From: Nocardia crassostreae
GTDB lineage: Bacteria > Actinomycetota > Actinomycetes > Mycobacteriales > Mycobacteriaceae
NCBI RefSeq assembly: GCF_001613405.1
Contig: NZ_BDCH01000034.1
Location: forward strand, 23,538 to 87,537
Direction of reading: 5' to 3'
DNA: 64,000 bases
The notes under the pieces were generated by a model. It searched no databases and was not told where the DNA came from. It saw only the letters and a program-made list of their open reading frames with translations. The stretch's first letter is position 1. Each line of letters starts with the position of its first letter. Positions 20,054 to 29,474 of this stretch are shown here, piece after piece. The translations under genes were made by a program, and so were the position numbers.

Positions 20054-20920
20054 TCAGCGCAGCAAGTTGATGATCTTGCGATAGGCGAGACGGGTCGGTG
20101 GCGAGAGTTGGGTCCAGGTAATGGGACCGCCCTCGGCCAGATGGGTGTCGTAGGGGATCTCGGTCACGGCGCGCACGTATTTCCCGAGGTAGGTGCGGGC
20201 GTGCTGGGCGACGCCCGGACCGTCCGTGGGGTGCTGGCGGGTGATGACTATGACGGCGTCGGCCAGGTGGTGCTCGCCGTAGTTGTCGTCGAGCCAGATG
20301 AGCGCGGGCTTGAGGCGATTCACCGCGTCCGGGCGGGCGGCGAGGGTGATCACCAGGGCAATGCGCGGATCCGACGGCAGGGGGGTGACCATGCGATTGG
20401 TGACCGGCGAGCCGCCGTCGTAGATGGGCAGGCAGCCCGCCGCCGACAGGTCGCGATGGACCGAGGAGTAGCTCTCGCGGCGCGGCAGCGCCTCCGGCCC
20501 GCGCGGCAGCACGCCGAAGCTGGAACTGTTCTCGCCACAGCTGTCCAGCACGGACGGGGCCAGCCCGCGCGGGCCCATATTCAGCCAGGTCTGCACGGTG
20601 CCCGCCGGATCGATCTTGTCGCAGCCGCGCCGGGCCAGATCCCCGCCGGTGGCGCTGGCGTCCACCACGATCGGTGACCGCTCCTCGTAATCGGAGGCCA
20701 CCGCCGAGGCCACGCCCAGCGCGGTGGTGGTCGTCCCGGCGCCGCCGGAGCTGCCCATGACCAGGATGGGCGGAACCTCGGCCCAGAGCAGGAATCCGTC
20801 GGTGTCGTGCAGGCGTACGACATCGGTGGGCGCGCCGGGCGGAGGCTGACGTAGTAGCAGCGATAGATCCGTGGGAGTGGCGGAAAGCTCGGCGGGGTGA
20901 TCGGGGTAATTATCGAACAC
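20054..20920 (-). CDS. MinD/ParA-like ATPase with deviant P-loop
   Basis: 288 residues from the GTG at 20920, with AAAGGG upstream. The P-loop reads GSSGGAGTTTTALGVA: the deviant-Walker glycines are kept, but neither the usual signature lysine nor the GKT lysine is present. SPIVVDASATGGDLARR and IALVITLAARPDAVNRL follow the SIMIBI fold. The protein resembles the MinD-like proteins found near ESX/type VII loci in Nocardia and mycobacteria, but no ESX gene is in this window. It may bind nucleotide without normal hydrolysis. It is part of the block that separates the LytTR regulator from its kinase. Confidence 0.7.
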   Translation of the reverse strand: MFDNYPDHPAELSATPTDLSLLLRQPPPGAPTDVVRLHDTDGFLLWAEVPPILVMGSSGGAGTTTTALGVASAVASDYEERSPIVVDASATGGDLARRGCDKIDPAGTVQTWLNMGPRGLAPSVLDSCGENSSSFGVLPRGPEALPRRESYSSVHRDLSAAGCLPIYDGGSPVTNRMVTPLPSDPRIALVITLAARPDAVNRLKPALIWLDDNYGEHHLADAVIVITRQHPTDGPGVAQHARTYLGKYVRAVTEIPYDTHLAEGGPITWTQLSPPTRLAYRKIINLLR

Positions 20921-21224
20921 TCGAGATCCCTTTGTGTGAGCAGCATTCGGTCCAGCGGATTTCGCAACGCCTCCGACCGGCCCCGTCCACACCCTCACCG
21001 CGTAGACGAGATTCCCCCTGCGCCACGACATCTTCGATGAGTCGATCAGTTCTTGCCCGCGTACCCCCTAGAGCCACGCCTGTTCGAGCACTCAAAAAAC
21101 ATGCAGTGCAATGTTTTTCAATAGGGCCAAATACTACACCGAACCCGCCCGCAGGATGGTTCGATCTTGTCATCCATCAAGGGCGTCCGGAATCACTCGC
21201 GGGCAGTGGATTTCCCGATACCGA
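20921..21224. other. 304-bp intergenic region with an AT-rich inverted repeat
   Basis: No convincing gene. AAAAACAT at 21095-21102 and ATGTTTTT at 21111-21118 form a perfect 8-bp inverted repeat around GCAGTGCA in an AT-rich island unusual for this genome. It could be the upstream operator or promoter region of the MinD-like gene, or a terminator after the AraC gene (both on the minus strand). Confidence 0.5.
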
Positions 21225-22019
21225 TCACCGCTGGGCCGCTGTTGTTTCGTGCAGCAGGGCACGGATTCGGGCGGGGGTGTGGCCCAGTTCGTGACGCAGC
21301 ACCCGGGTCAGGTGCGATTGATCGCTGAAGCCCAGGTCGGCGGCCAGGGCGGCGAGATCGGTTTCGCCCCGTTCCAGGCGCGCCAGGGCGCCGCTGATGC
21401 GGATTCGATTGCGGTAGCGGCTGATCGGCATGCCGATGTGATGGTGGAAGGTGCGGCTCAAGTGGGCGGGGGTGGTGTCGAGCAGGCTCGACAGGGCGAT
21501 CAGGTCGGCGGCGGCGGGCACTCCGGCGAGGATCGCCTGGCGGGCCCGGTCTGCCAGGGCGTAGCGACTGGGCGCGGGCGTGGTTCCGGGTTGTTCGCGG
21601 AGGGTCAGCGCCAGCAGCCGGACGACGGCCTCGGCGGCGGCGAACTCCGGATCGGGCGCGGTGCGCAGCAGTATGCGATGGGCGAACTCCAGCCGGGCAT
21701 CCACGCGGATCGCCGGTGCGGGTGCGGCGTCGAGTTCGGCGGCGAGGGCGTGACCGGTGAAGGTGATGGAGGTGCAGCTGTCACCGCCCGCGGGGTGGGC
21801 GAAGCGGATCTCCTCGCCGGGGCGGTGCCGATAGCCGGTGGTGGGGTCGACCGTCACCCGGTGGCCCCGGGCCTCGAGGCGGAAGCGGCCGTGGCGGACG
21901 AGCACGATCTGGGGGCCGCGCGGCATCTCGGCCGGAGACCAGCGGGTGTGGTCGGCACTGCATTCGACCGCACGGATCACGAAGTGCGGGTTGGTGATCA
22001 CCGTTCCTGTACGGAGCAC
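21225..22019 (-). CDS. AraC-family transcriptional regulator
   Basis: 264 residues: an N-terminal cupin-like sensing domain, then two C-terminal HTH motifs (ALSSLLDTTPAHLSRTFHHH-like, near residue 175, and AALAADLGFSDQSHLTRVLR, near residue 225) ending in the family PARIRAL. It is divergent from the MFS exporter with 75 bp between them, so it probably controls that gene. GTG at 22019 is used as the start; later starts are possible. Confidence 0.85.
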   Translation of the reverse strand: MLRTGTVITNPHFVIRAVECSADHTRWSPAEMPRGPQIVLVRHGRFRLEARGHRVTVDPTTGYRHRPGEEIRFAHPAGGDSCTSITFTGHALAAELDAAPAPAIRVDARLEFAHRILLRTAPDPEFAAAEAVVRLLALTLREQPGTTPAPSRYALADRARQAILAGVPAAADLIALSSLLDTTPAHLSRTFHHHIGMPISRYRNRIRISGALARLERGETDLAALAADLGFSDQSHLTRVLRHELGHTPARIRALLHETTAAQR

Positions 22020-22094
22020 CCGGTGATTCTAGGCGCGGCCACCGACAGGTCCGATGCGCATATTTCTTCAAGACCGCGGGACGAGGCGCGGGCA

Positions 22095-23513
22095 ATGCTC
22101 GGGTGCATGATCGCTCTCGACACTTCGACCACCTCGGCCGCGCGCCGGGGGTGGATCCTGGCCGTATTGCTCATCGGGCAGCTCATGGCGACCCTGGAAA
22201 GCTCCATCGTGTCGGTCGCGGCGCAGACCATCCGGGAGGAGTTGGGGGCGAGCGGGGCGGCGATCCAATTGATCGTGTCGGGCTATCTGCTGACCACCGG
22301 CGTGCTGCTGGTGACCTGTGCGCGGCTCGGCGATATCGCCGGACATCGGCGGGTATTCCTGGCCGGGCTGGGCTGGTTCACCGCGGCCTCGCTGCTGTGC
22401 GGGCTGGCGCCGAATCCGACCGTGCTGGTACTGGCGCGGATCGCGCAGGCCGTGGGTGCGGCTCTGCTGATGCCGCAGGTGTTCTCGCTGATCCAGCTGT
22501 ACTGGGACGGTGAGGCGCGGCGGCGGGTGGTCGGCATCTACAGCATGGTGCTGGCGCTGGGAGTCGTGCTGGGACAGGTCGTCGGGGGATTGGTGGTCGG
22601 CGCCGATCTGTTCGGACTCGGTTGGCGCCCCGCGTTTCTGCTCAATATTCCCATCGGCGTGATCGCGCTCGTGATCGGCGCGCGCACCCTGCCGACGGGG
22701 CGGACGGACGGTGCGGCGCGCCTGGATCCGGCCGGGGTGGCGCTGCTGCCCGTGGCGATGACGGCGTTCACCCTCCCGCTCATTTTCGGCCGGGAGTACG
22801 GCTGGCCCGCCTGGGCCTGGATGGCGCTGGCGGGCGGCGGCCTGCTGCTGGCGGCATTCGTTCGCTACGAACGGAATTCGCGGCATCCGGTGCTGGACCT
22901 GGCGGTACTGCGCCCGCCGGGGGTGAAGCCCGGGCTGATCGCCTGCTGCCTGGTCATGGGCTGTTACAGCGTATTCGTGCTCACGCTGACCCTGCATCTG
23001 CAATCCGCGCTGGGATTCTCGCCACTGCGCGCGGGATCGGCCTTCGCGCCGTTCGCCATTGGATTCGGTGCGCTGAGCCTGACCTGGACCCGATATCCGC
23101 AGCGCGTGCAGCGGCTGTTGCCGACGATGGGCCCGATCGCCTTCGCGGCGGGCTCGATCACGCTGGCGCTCATACTCGTTCGCGATCAGTGGCATCCGCT
23201 GCTCGCGACGCCGCTGCTCTTGTTCGCGGGCGCGGGGCACGCCGCGGGCTACAGTCCACTGATCGCGCGCCTCACCACGCTGGTGGAAGCACGCCATGCC
23301 TCGGCACTCTCGGCCCTCGATTCCACCGGCCCGATGCTCACCGCGGTGACGACCGTCGCCGGGCTCGGCAGCGTCTACTTCGCCGCCCCCTCCTCGGCCG
23401 ACGGCCTGCTCCGAGTCGCGATCGCGGTCGCGATCCTGCTGGCGGTGACGGCGGTGTGCGCGGCCCGCTCCGGAATGGCGGCGGTCGGCAACCGGGCCGG
23501 GGCCGCCGCGTAG
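22095..23513 (+). CDS. MFS drug exporter, DHA2/EmrB-QacA type
   Basis: 472 residues with 14 predicted membrane segments. The DHA2 motif C region is in TLESSIVSVAAQTIREELGA, motif A in RLGDIAGHRRVF, and the fifth-helix motif in IYSMVLALGVVLGQVVGG. It exports drugs or metabolites by proton antiport across the inner membrane. ATG at 22095 or 22107 can serve as start. The divergent AraC gene is its likely regulator. Confidence 0.88.
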   Translation: MLGCMIALDTSTTSAARRGWILAVLLIGQLMATLESSIVSVAAQTIREELGASGAAIQLIVSGYLLTTGVLLVTCARLGDIAGHRRVFLAGLGWFTAASLLCGLAPNPTVLVLARIAQAVGAALLMPQVFSLIQLYWDGEARRRVVGIYSMVLALGVVLGQVVGGLVVGADLFGLGWRPAFLLNIPIGVIALVIGARTLPTGRTDGAARLDPAGVALLPVAMTAFTLPLIFGREYGWPAWAWMALAGGGLLLAAFVRYERNSRHPVLDLAVLRPPGVKPGLIACCLVMGCYSVFVLTLTLHLQSALGFSPLRAGSAFAPFAIGFGALSLTWTRYPQRVQRLLPTMGPIAFAAGSITLALILVRDQWHPLLATPLLLFAGAGHAAGYSPLIARLTTLVEARHASALSALDSTGPMLTAVTTVAGLGSVYFAAPSSADGLLRVAIAVAILLAVTAVCAARSGMAAVGNRAGAAA

Positions 23514-23529
23514 GCCGACGGGTGCGCCC

Positions 23530-24720
23530 TCAGGCGTGGATTCCGGCCCGGAACTTGGGGATTCGCATGCTTACCTTGGTGCCCGCACCGGGTGCGGTGT
23601 CCACGATCAGGCCGTAGTCGTCCCCGAAAGCGGCGCGCAGCCGGTCGTCCACATTGGCCAGGCCCACGTGCGCGGACTCGCCGGAAGTGGCTGGGCCGGT
23701 CCCGGTTTGGACGGAATCCAGCGCACCGGACCGCAGCAGTTCGGGATCCATGCCGACCCCGTCGTCCTCGACGGTGATGACGCAGTCGGTGCCCTCGTCA
23801 GCCGCCACGATGGTGAGCGTCCCGCCCTTCGGCTTGGCGGCCAGCCCGTGCCGGACGGCATTCTCCACCAGCGGCTGCAAGGCCAGGAACGGCAGCACCA
23901 CCCCCAGCACCTCGGGTGCGACGCGCAGCCGCACCTGCAGGGAATCGCCGAACCGCGCCCGCTCCAAGGCCAGATAACGGTCGATATTCTTCAATTCGTC
24001 GGCGAGAACGGTGAATTCACCCGCGGCCCGGAACGAATACCGGGTGAAGTCCGCGAAATCCAGAATCAGTTCCCGCGCCCGCGCCGGATCGGTGCGCACG
24101 AACGAGGCGATGGTGTTCAACGCGTTGTAGATGAAATGCGGGCTGATCTGCGCCCGCAGCGCCCGCACCTCCGCCCGGTCCAGCCGCGCCCGCGAGGCGT
24201 CCAGCTCCGCCAATTCGATTTGCCCGCAGGCGTATCGGGCCACCTCGGCCACGGCCCCGAGCAGGCCCGGCCCCGGCTGATCCGCCGTGACCACGCCCAG
24301 CGCGCCGATCATCCCGCTGTACTCGGTGGCCAGCGGCTGCGCCAGCAACGTGTAGCCGTCGCTGCCCGGTCCGGCCACCAGGACCGGCCGCCCGCTGGCC
24401 ATGGCCCGGCGCGCGGTATCGGCGAGCAGCGGCCCGAGTTCGGGATGCGGTCCGTCCCAAGCAAGCATCTCGCCGTCCGGATCGATGACGCCCAGCGCAA
24501 GCGTTCCGGTGAGCGCGCGCAGAGGCGGGGCCGCCTCCTGCGCGGATTCGGCGGTGAGCCCGCGCCGCAGCGGCCGCGCCGCCTGGGACGCTGTCTGCAA
24601 CGCTTGGTGCACGGCGCGTTCGGCGGGTGTGGTGACCGTGCGGCGAGTACGCGGCCAGGCCAGCAGGGCGGCGGCAATGAGAATGCCGGTGACGAGGATG
24701 GCCGCGGCGGTCGCGGTCAC
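23530..24720 (-). CDS. LytS-like sensor histidine kinase
   Basis: 396 residues. One N-terminal membrane segment (residues 3-22), a GAF-like sensing region (residues 65-165), then the LytS/YehU-type His_kinase domain with ISPHFIYNALNTIASFVRTD and a GHKL ATPase domain (LVENAVRHGL, DDGVGMD). It is the natural partner of the LytTR regulator at 19204-19995. The usual order kinase - regulator - small protein - symporter is interrupted here by the MinD-like, AraC and MFS genes. Confidence 0.9.
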   Translation of the reverse strand: MTATAAAILVTGILIAAALLAWPRTRRTVTTPAERAVHQALQTASQAARPLRRGLTAESAQEAAPPLRALTGTLALGVIDPDGEMLAWDGPHPELGPLLADTARRAMASGRPVLVAGPGSDGYTLLAQPLATEYSGMIGALGVVTADQPGPGLLGAVAEVARYACGQIELAELDASRARLDRAEVRALRAQISPHFIYNALNTIASFVRTDPARARELILDFADFTRYSFRAAGEFTVLADELKNIDRYLALERARFGDSLQVRLRVAPEVLGVVLPFLALQPLVENAVRHGLAAKPKGGTLTIVAADEGTDCVITVEDDGVGMDPELLRSGALDSVQTGTGPATSGESAHVGLANVDDRLRAAFGDDYGLIVDTAPGAGTKVSMRIPKFRAGIHA

Positions 24721-24910
24721 GGCGCAGCCGTCCAGACGGTGCGGGCAGCGCTGCCGGGCGGCGACCAGATCATCTCCGGATTATCACCTGCCCATTGCCG
24801 CAGTGACATTCGCCACGACACGCGGGGGCGGCACGCCGTTGTCGCAGTCCGGCCACCTCGTCGTTCTCGATTGCCTCCGCGTGGCGTCCGAAGGCGTCGG
24901 TGGGGGCGCT

Positions 24911-24922
24911 TAGTATGTCTGC
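24911..24922 (+). promoter_or_regulatory. Probable leaderless promoter of dnaE
   Basis: TAGTAT at 24911-24916 ends six bases before the GTG at 24923. No ribosome-binding site is present. The rest of the 202-bp gap upstream shows no gene. Confidence 0.5.
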
Positions 24923-27900
24923 GTGTCAGCCTCGTCGGGATCATTCGTTCATCTCCACAACCACACCGAGTACTCCATGCTCGACGGCGCGGCGAAGATC
25001 ACGCCTCTGTTCAAAGAGGCGAATCGCCTGGGGATGACCGCGGTGGGCATGACCGACCACGGCAATATGTACGGCGCGTCCGAGTTCTACAACTCCGCCA
25101 AGAAGCAGGGCATCAAGCCGATCATCGGCATCGAGGCCTACATCGCCCCCGACTCCCGGTTCAACACCAAACGCGTGCAGTGGGGCGATCCCTCGCAGAA
25201 GAGCGACGACGTCTCCGGCTCCGGCGCCTACACCCATATGACCATGGTCGCCGAGACCGCGCAGGGTCTGCGGAACCTGTTCAAGCTGTCCTCCCTGGCC
25301 TCCATCGAAGGTCAGCTCGGCAAGTGGGCGCGTATGGACGCCGACATCATCGCCGAACACGCCGCGGGCATTATCGCCACCACCGGTTGCCCGTCGGGCG
25401 AGGTGCAGACCCGCCTGCGCCTGGGCCAGGAACGCGAGGCCCTCGAGGCCGCCGCCAAATGGCAGGAGATCTTCGGCCCGGAGAACTTCTTCCTCGAGAT
25501 CATGGACCACGGCCTGTCCATCGAGCGCCGGGTGCGCGAGGGCCTCCTGGATGTCGGCAAGAAACTGGGCATTCCGTCCTTGGCCACCAATGACTGCCAT
25601 TATGTGCACGAGCACGACTCCGGCAACCACGAGGCGCTGCTCTGCGTCCAGACCGGCAAGACCCTCTCGGATCCGACCCGCTTCAAGTTCGACGGCTCCG
25701 GCTACTACCTCAAGTCCGCCGACGAGATGCGCGCCATCTGGGATGCCGAGGTCCCCGGCGCCTGCGACAACACCGTCCTCATCGGCGAGCGCGTGCAGTC
25801 CTACGACGAGGTCTGGAACCACCGCGACCGGATGCCCATCTTCCCGGTCCCTGAGGGCGAGACCCAGGCCAGCTGGCTGCGCCACGAGGTCCTGAAGGGC
25901 CTGGATCGCCGCTTCCCCAACGGGGTTCCGGAGGAATACCTCACCCGGGCCGACTACGAGATCGGCGTCGTCAACGAAATGGGCTTCCCGGCCTACTTCC
26001 TCATCGTCGCCGACCTCATCACCTACGCCCGCTCGGTCGGCATCAATGTCGGTCCAGGTCGTGGTTCGGCGGCCGGTTCGCTGGTCGCCTACGCCATGGG
26101 CATCACCAATATCGACCCCATCCCGCACGGGCTGCTGTTCGAGCGCTTCCTCAATCCCGAACGCGTCTCCATGCCCGATATCGATATCGACTTCGACGAT
26201 CGCCGCCGCGGTGAGATGGTCCGCTACGCCACCGAGAAGTGGGGCAGCGACCGCGTCGCCCAGGTGATCACCTTCGGCACCATTAAAACCAAGGCCGCGC
26301 TGAAGGATTCGGCGCGCGTGCAGTTCGGCCAGCCCGGTTTCGCCATCGCGGACCAGATTTCGAAGGCGCTGCCGCCGCCGATCATGGCCAAGGACATTCC
26401 GCTCTCGGGCATCATGGATCCCGAGCACGAGCGGTACAAGGAGGCCGCCGAGGTCCGGGAGCTCATCAATACCAACCCGGATGTCAACAAGATCTACGAA
26501 ACCGCCCGCGGCCTCGAAGGTCTGATCCGCAATGCGGGCGTGCACGCCTGCGCGGTCATCATGTCGAGCGAACCGCTCACCGATGCCATCCCGGTGTGGA
26601 AGCGGCCCCAGGACGGGGCCATCATCACCGGCTGGGACTACCCGTCGTGTGAGGCCATCGGCCTGTTGAAGATGGACTTCCTGGGCCTGCGCAACCTCAC
26701 CGTCATCGGTGACGCCCTGGTGAATATCAAGAACAACCGGGGCATCGAACTCGACCTCGACACGCTGCCCCTGGAAGATCCGGCGACCTACGAATTGCTC
26801 GCCCGCGGTGACACTCTCGGCGTGTTCCAGCTCGACGGCGGCGCCATGCGGGATCTGCTGCGCCGCATGATCCCGACCGGCTTCGAGGACATCGTGGCCG
26901 TGCTCGCGCTGTACCGCCCCGGCCCCATGGGCATGAACGCCCACAACGACTACGCCGACCGCAAGAACGCGCGGCAAGAGGTCAAACCCATCCATCCGGA
27001 GCTTGAGGAGCCCCTGAAGGACATCCTGCGTGATACCTACGGCCTGATCGTGTATCAGGAGCAGATCATGCAGATCGCGCAGAAGGTCGCCGGATACTCC
27101 CTCGGCCGAGCCGATATTCTGCGCCGCGCCATGGGTAAGAAGAAGGCCGAGGTCCTGGAAGCCGAATTCGAGGGCTTCGAGAAGGGCATGCTGGACAACG
27201 GCTTCTCCAAGCCCGCCATCAAGGCGCTGTGGGACACGATTCTCCCGTTCGCCGGATACGCGTTCAACAAATCGCATGCCGCGGGCTACGGCCTGGTGTC
27301 GTTCTGGACCGCCTATCTCAAGGCCAACTATCCGGCCGAGTACATGGCCGGTCTGCTCACCTCCGTCGGTGACGACAAGGACAAGGCCGCCGTCTATCTG
27401 GCCGACTGCCGCCGCCTGGGCATCCAGGTGCTGCCGCCGGACGTCAACGAGTCCGAGATCGAATTCGCCTCCGTGGGCAATGACATTCGCTTCGGTATGG
27501 GCGCGGTCCGCAATGTCGGCGCGAATGTGGTGTCCTCGATCATCGCGGCGCGCAAGGAGAAGTCGAAGTTCACCGATTTCTCGGATTATCTGAACAAGAT
27601 CGACGCCATTGCCTGCACCAAGAAGGTCACCGAATCCCTCATCAAGGCGGGCGCTTTCGATTCGCTCGGGCATCCGCGCAATGGTCTGCTGCTGGTGCAC
27701 TCCGATGCCATCGACGCCGTCATGTCCACCAAGAAGGCCGAGGCCATCGGCCAATTCGACCTCTTCGGCGGGCTCGACGACGGTGACGATTCGATTGCCA
27801 GCGTCTTCAATGTGAAGGTCCCCGACGAGGAGTGGGAGACCAAGCACAAGCTCGCCCTGGAGCGGGAAATGCTGGGCCTCTACGTGTCCGGGCATCCGCT

Positions 27901-28474
27901 CAATGGCGTGGAGCACGTCCTCGCACAGCAGTCCGACACCCAGATCCCGGCCATTCTCGAAGGCGATATCAAGGACGGCGCGCAGGTCACCATCGGCGGC
28001 ATCTTCGCCAATGTCGCCCGCCGCGTGAACAAGAACGGCCTGGCCTGGGCGTCGGCGCAATTGGAGGATCTCACCGGCGGTATCGAGGTGCTGTTCTTCC
28101 CGCAGTCCTATTCGGTGTACGGCATGGATGTCACCGAGGATGCCATCGTCCTGGTGAAGGCGCGCGTCTCCGCCCGCGACGACCGCGTCTCGCTCATTGC
28201 CAATGACCTTGTGGTGCCGGATCTTTCGTCCATCGGCGTGGACAAGCCGCTCTCGGTGGTCATTCCGACCCGGCTGTGCACGCCCGACAAGATCGGCGCG
28301 CTCAAGCGGGTGCTGAGCAGCCATCCCGGCACCGCCGACGTCCATGTCCGCCACGTCGGCTCGCGCGAGCGCACCACGGTGCTGAAGGTCGCCGACAATC
28401 TGCGGGTGTCGCCGTCCTCCGCCCTCATGGGTGATCTCAAGGCCCTGCTCGGCCCGGGCTGCCTGGCGGGTTAG
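24923..28474 (+). CDS. dnaE: DNA polymerase III alpha subunit
   Basis: 1183 residues, the usual size of actinobacterial DnaE1, the replicative polymerase. The PHP domain opens with HLHNHTEYSMLDGA (residues 9-22). The C-family polymerase catalytic aspartates are in PDIDIDFDDRRRGEM near residue 418. Motifs NVGPGRGSAAGSLVAYAMG and FNKSHAAGYG follow, with an OB fold near residue 1020 (VTIGGIFANVARRVNKNG) and a C-terminal domain. It synthesises DNA at the replication fork. It is the replicative dnaE1 rather than the damage-type dnaE2, judged by length and synteny with ilvA and treYX. Confidence 0.97.
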   Translation: MSASSGSFVHLHNHTEYSMLDGAAKITPLFKEANRLGMTAVGMTDHGNMYGASEFYNSAKKQGIKPIIGIEAYIAPDSRFNTKRVQWGDPSQKSDDVSGSGAYTHMTMVAETAQGLRNLFKLSSLASIEGQLGKWARMDADIIAEHAAGIIATTGCPSGEVQTRLRLGQEREALEAAAKWQEIFGPENFFLEIMDHGLSIERRVREGLLDVGKKLGIPSLATNDCHYVHEHDSGNHEALLCVQTGKTLSDPTRFKFDGSGYYLKSADEMRAIWDAEVPGACDNTVLIGERVQSYDEVWNHRDRMPIFPVPEGETQASWLRHEVLKGLDRRFPNGVPEEYLTRADYEIGVVNEMGFPAYFLIVADLITYARSVGINVGPGRGSAAGSLVAYAMGITNIDPIPHGLLFERFLNPERVSMPDIDIDFDDRRRGEMVRYATEKWGSDRVAQVITFGTIKTKAALKDSARVQFGQPGFAIADQISKALPPPIMAKDIPLSGIMDPEHERYKEAAEVRELINTNPDVNKIYETARGLEGLIRNAGVHACAVIMSSEPLTDAIPVWKRPQDGAIITGWDYPSCEAIGLLKMDFLGLRNLTVIGDALVNIKNNRGIELDLDTLPLEDPATYELLARGDTLGVFQLDGGAMRDLLRRMIPTGFEDIVAVLALYRPGPMGMNAHNDYADRKNARQEVKPIHPELEEPLKDILRDTYGLIVYQEQIMQIAQKVAGYSLGRADILRRAMGKKKAEVLEAEFEGFEKGMLDNGFSKPAIKALWDTILPFAGYAFNKSHAAGYGLVSFWTAYLKANYPAEYMAGLLTSVGDDKDKAAVYLADCRRLGIQVLPPDVNESEIEFASVGNDIRFGMGAVRNVGANVVSSIIAARKEKSKFTDFSDYLNKIDAIACTKKVTESLIKAGAFDSLGHPRNGLLLVHSDAIDAVMSTKKAEAIGQFDLFGGLDDGDDSIASVFNVKVPDEEWETKHKLALEREMLGLYVSGHPLNGVEHVLAQQSDTQIPAILEGDIKDGAQVTIGGIFANVARRVNKNGLAWASAQLEDLTGGIEVLFFPQSYSVYGMDVTEDAIVLVKARVSARDDRVSLIANDLVVPDLSSIGVDKPLSVVIPTRLCTPDKIGALKRVLSSHPGTADVHVRHVGSRERTTVLKVADNLRVSPSSALMGDLKALLGPGCLAG

Positions 28475-28483
28475 CGACTGGGC

Positions 28484-28515
28484 GAGGCCCCCTCGAAACC
28501 GCGAGGGGGCCTCTT
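28484..28515 (+). terminator. Rho-independent terminator of dnaE
   Basis: A 12-bp stem, GAGGCCCCCTCG (28484-28495) with CGAGGGGGCCTC (28502-28513), a six-base loop, then TTAT. It begins 9 bp after the dnaE stop and can also end the convergent porin gene. Confidence 0.85.
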
Positions 28516-28527
28516 ATGTACGGAGAC

Positions 28528-29136
28528 CTACAACCATGTTGGGTGGCCGAATACGGCGCCGCTGTCGTCGATCTCCGCGGACTTGGCGTACAGGTAGGCG
28601 TATTGGCGGATGGTGACCGGGCCGGTGCACTGGTTCACCACGATGTGGAAGTCGCGGATGACGGTGGTCGCGGTGATGCCCGGGGCGACCTCCTTCTCGG
28701 CCAGTGGAACCTCTTTCACCTCACCGGCATTGAGGTTCAGGGTCGCGACGGGGTTGGGGTTGATCGCGAGGTTGGGCTGCGGGCCGACCAGCAGTGTCAG
28801 GTCGGGGGTGGCGCCGACGGTGCCCGCGCCGATGGTGACCGCGCAGCCGACGTGGTAGCCGACCTTCAAGGTTCCGCCCGCCATTCCGTTGATCCGGCCG
28901 TAGGCGGCGGTGCTGATGAATGCCTCGCGGGTGGTGCCCATCTGATTCAGGGGCGCGATCCGGTTGATGAACTCGACGCCGTGCCCGACGGTGAAGCTGC
29001 CGAATGTCGATTGGTAGGTCTGCTCGTGCGCGGGCAGGGTGATCACCTCGGCATGCCCTTGCGGCAGGAAGCTCAGCGAGGCGCCGATCGATAGGAGGGC
29101 TATGGATAACGGTCTGAACCGCCTGAACAACCGCAT
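28528..29136 (-). CDS. MspA-family porin
   Basis: 202 residues from the ATG at 29136. A signal peptide ends near FLPQGHA, followed by the MspA domain: VGHGVEFINRIAPLN, the YHVGC segment, LNLNAGEVKEVPLAEKEV and the C-terminal VVNQCTGPVTIRQYAYL. Such porins form octameric channels in the mycolic-acid outer membrane, so the gene supports the mycolata assignment. TACCGT (29148-29143 on this strand) ends six bases before the ATG, which suggests a leaderless message. The dnaE terminator closes its 3' end. Confidence 0.88.
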   Translation of the reverse strand: MRLFRRFRPLSIALLSIGASLSFLPQGHAEVITLPAHEQTYQSTFGSFTVGHGVEFINRIAPLNQMGTTREAFISTAAYGRINGMAGGTLKVGYHVGCAVTIGAGTVGATPDLTLLVGPQPNLAINPNPVATLNLNAGEVKEVPLAEKEVAPGITATTVIRDFHIVVNQCTGPVTIRQYAYLYAKSAEIDDSGAVFGHPTWL

Positions 29137-29229
29137 GTCATTACGGTAATAGAGGACATGCATGACCAACCGGCATGACACACGGGCCGACGGGCCGCTA
29201 TTCGATGACGTTCGCGGAACCGGTCCCGG

Positions 29230-29451
29230 TCAGCCGCGCAGCGCGCCCGTGATCCAGCGCAAGGCCGCCACGGTCGCCGCCGCCAGCACGGCGGTCTGCG
29301 CGGACCCGGTGATGAGGGCGAGCAGCAGTGCGGTCACCAGCCCGGCCGCGACGGCCTCGAGCTTGTACACCGGCCAGGCCGTACCCGCGATATCCACGGT
29401 CGGCGCCTGTGAGCGAACCCGCTCCACCTGCGTTGGGTGAACCACTGCCAT
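29230..29451 (-). CDS. Small membrane protein, unknown function
   Basis: 73 residues with a hydrophilic N-terminus (MAVVHPTQVERVRSQAPTVD) and two hydrophobic segments (LEAVAAGLVTALLLALITG and AVLAAATVAALRWITGALRG). I do not recognise a family. Third-position GC is high across the frame, as in real genes here. The upstream region is shared with the divergent Ddn-like gene. Confidence 0.55.
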   Translation of the reverse strand: MAVVHPTQVERVRSQAPTVDIAGTAWPVYKLEAVAAGLVTALLLALITGSAQTAVLAAATVAALRWITGALRG

Positions 29452-29474
29452 ACCGTCAGGCTACCCGAAGCCAA

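Noticed and set aside
20054..23513. Mobile element carrying the MinD/AraC/MFS block
   Set aside because: No transposase, integrase, attachment site or flanking direct repeat was seen, so only an insertion of unknown mechanism is suggested.
24941..28354. 1137-codon open frame opposite dnaE
   Set aside because: It is the antisense shadow of a highly GC-rich conserved gene. The translation is low-complexity (His/Asp/Gly/Val-rich) with no domain, while the plus strand encodes complete DnaE.
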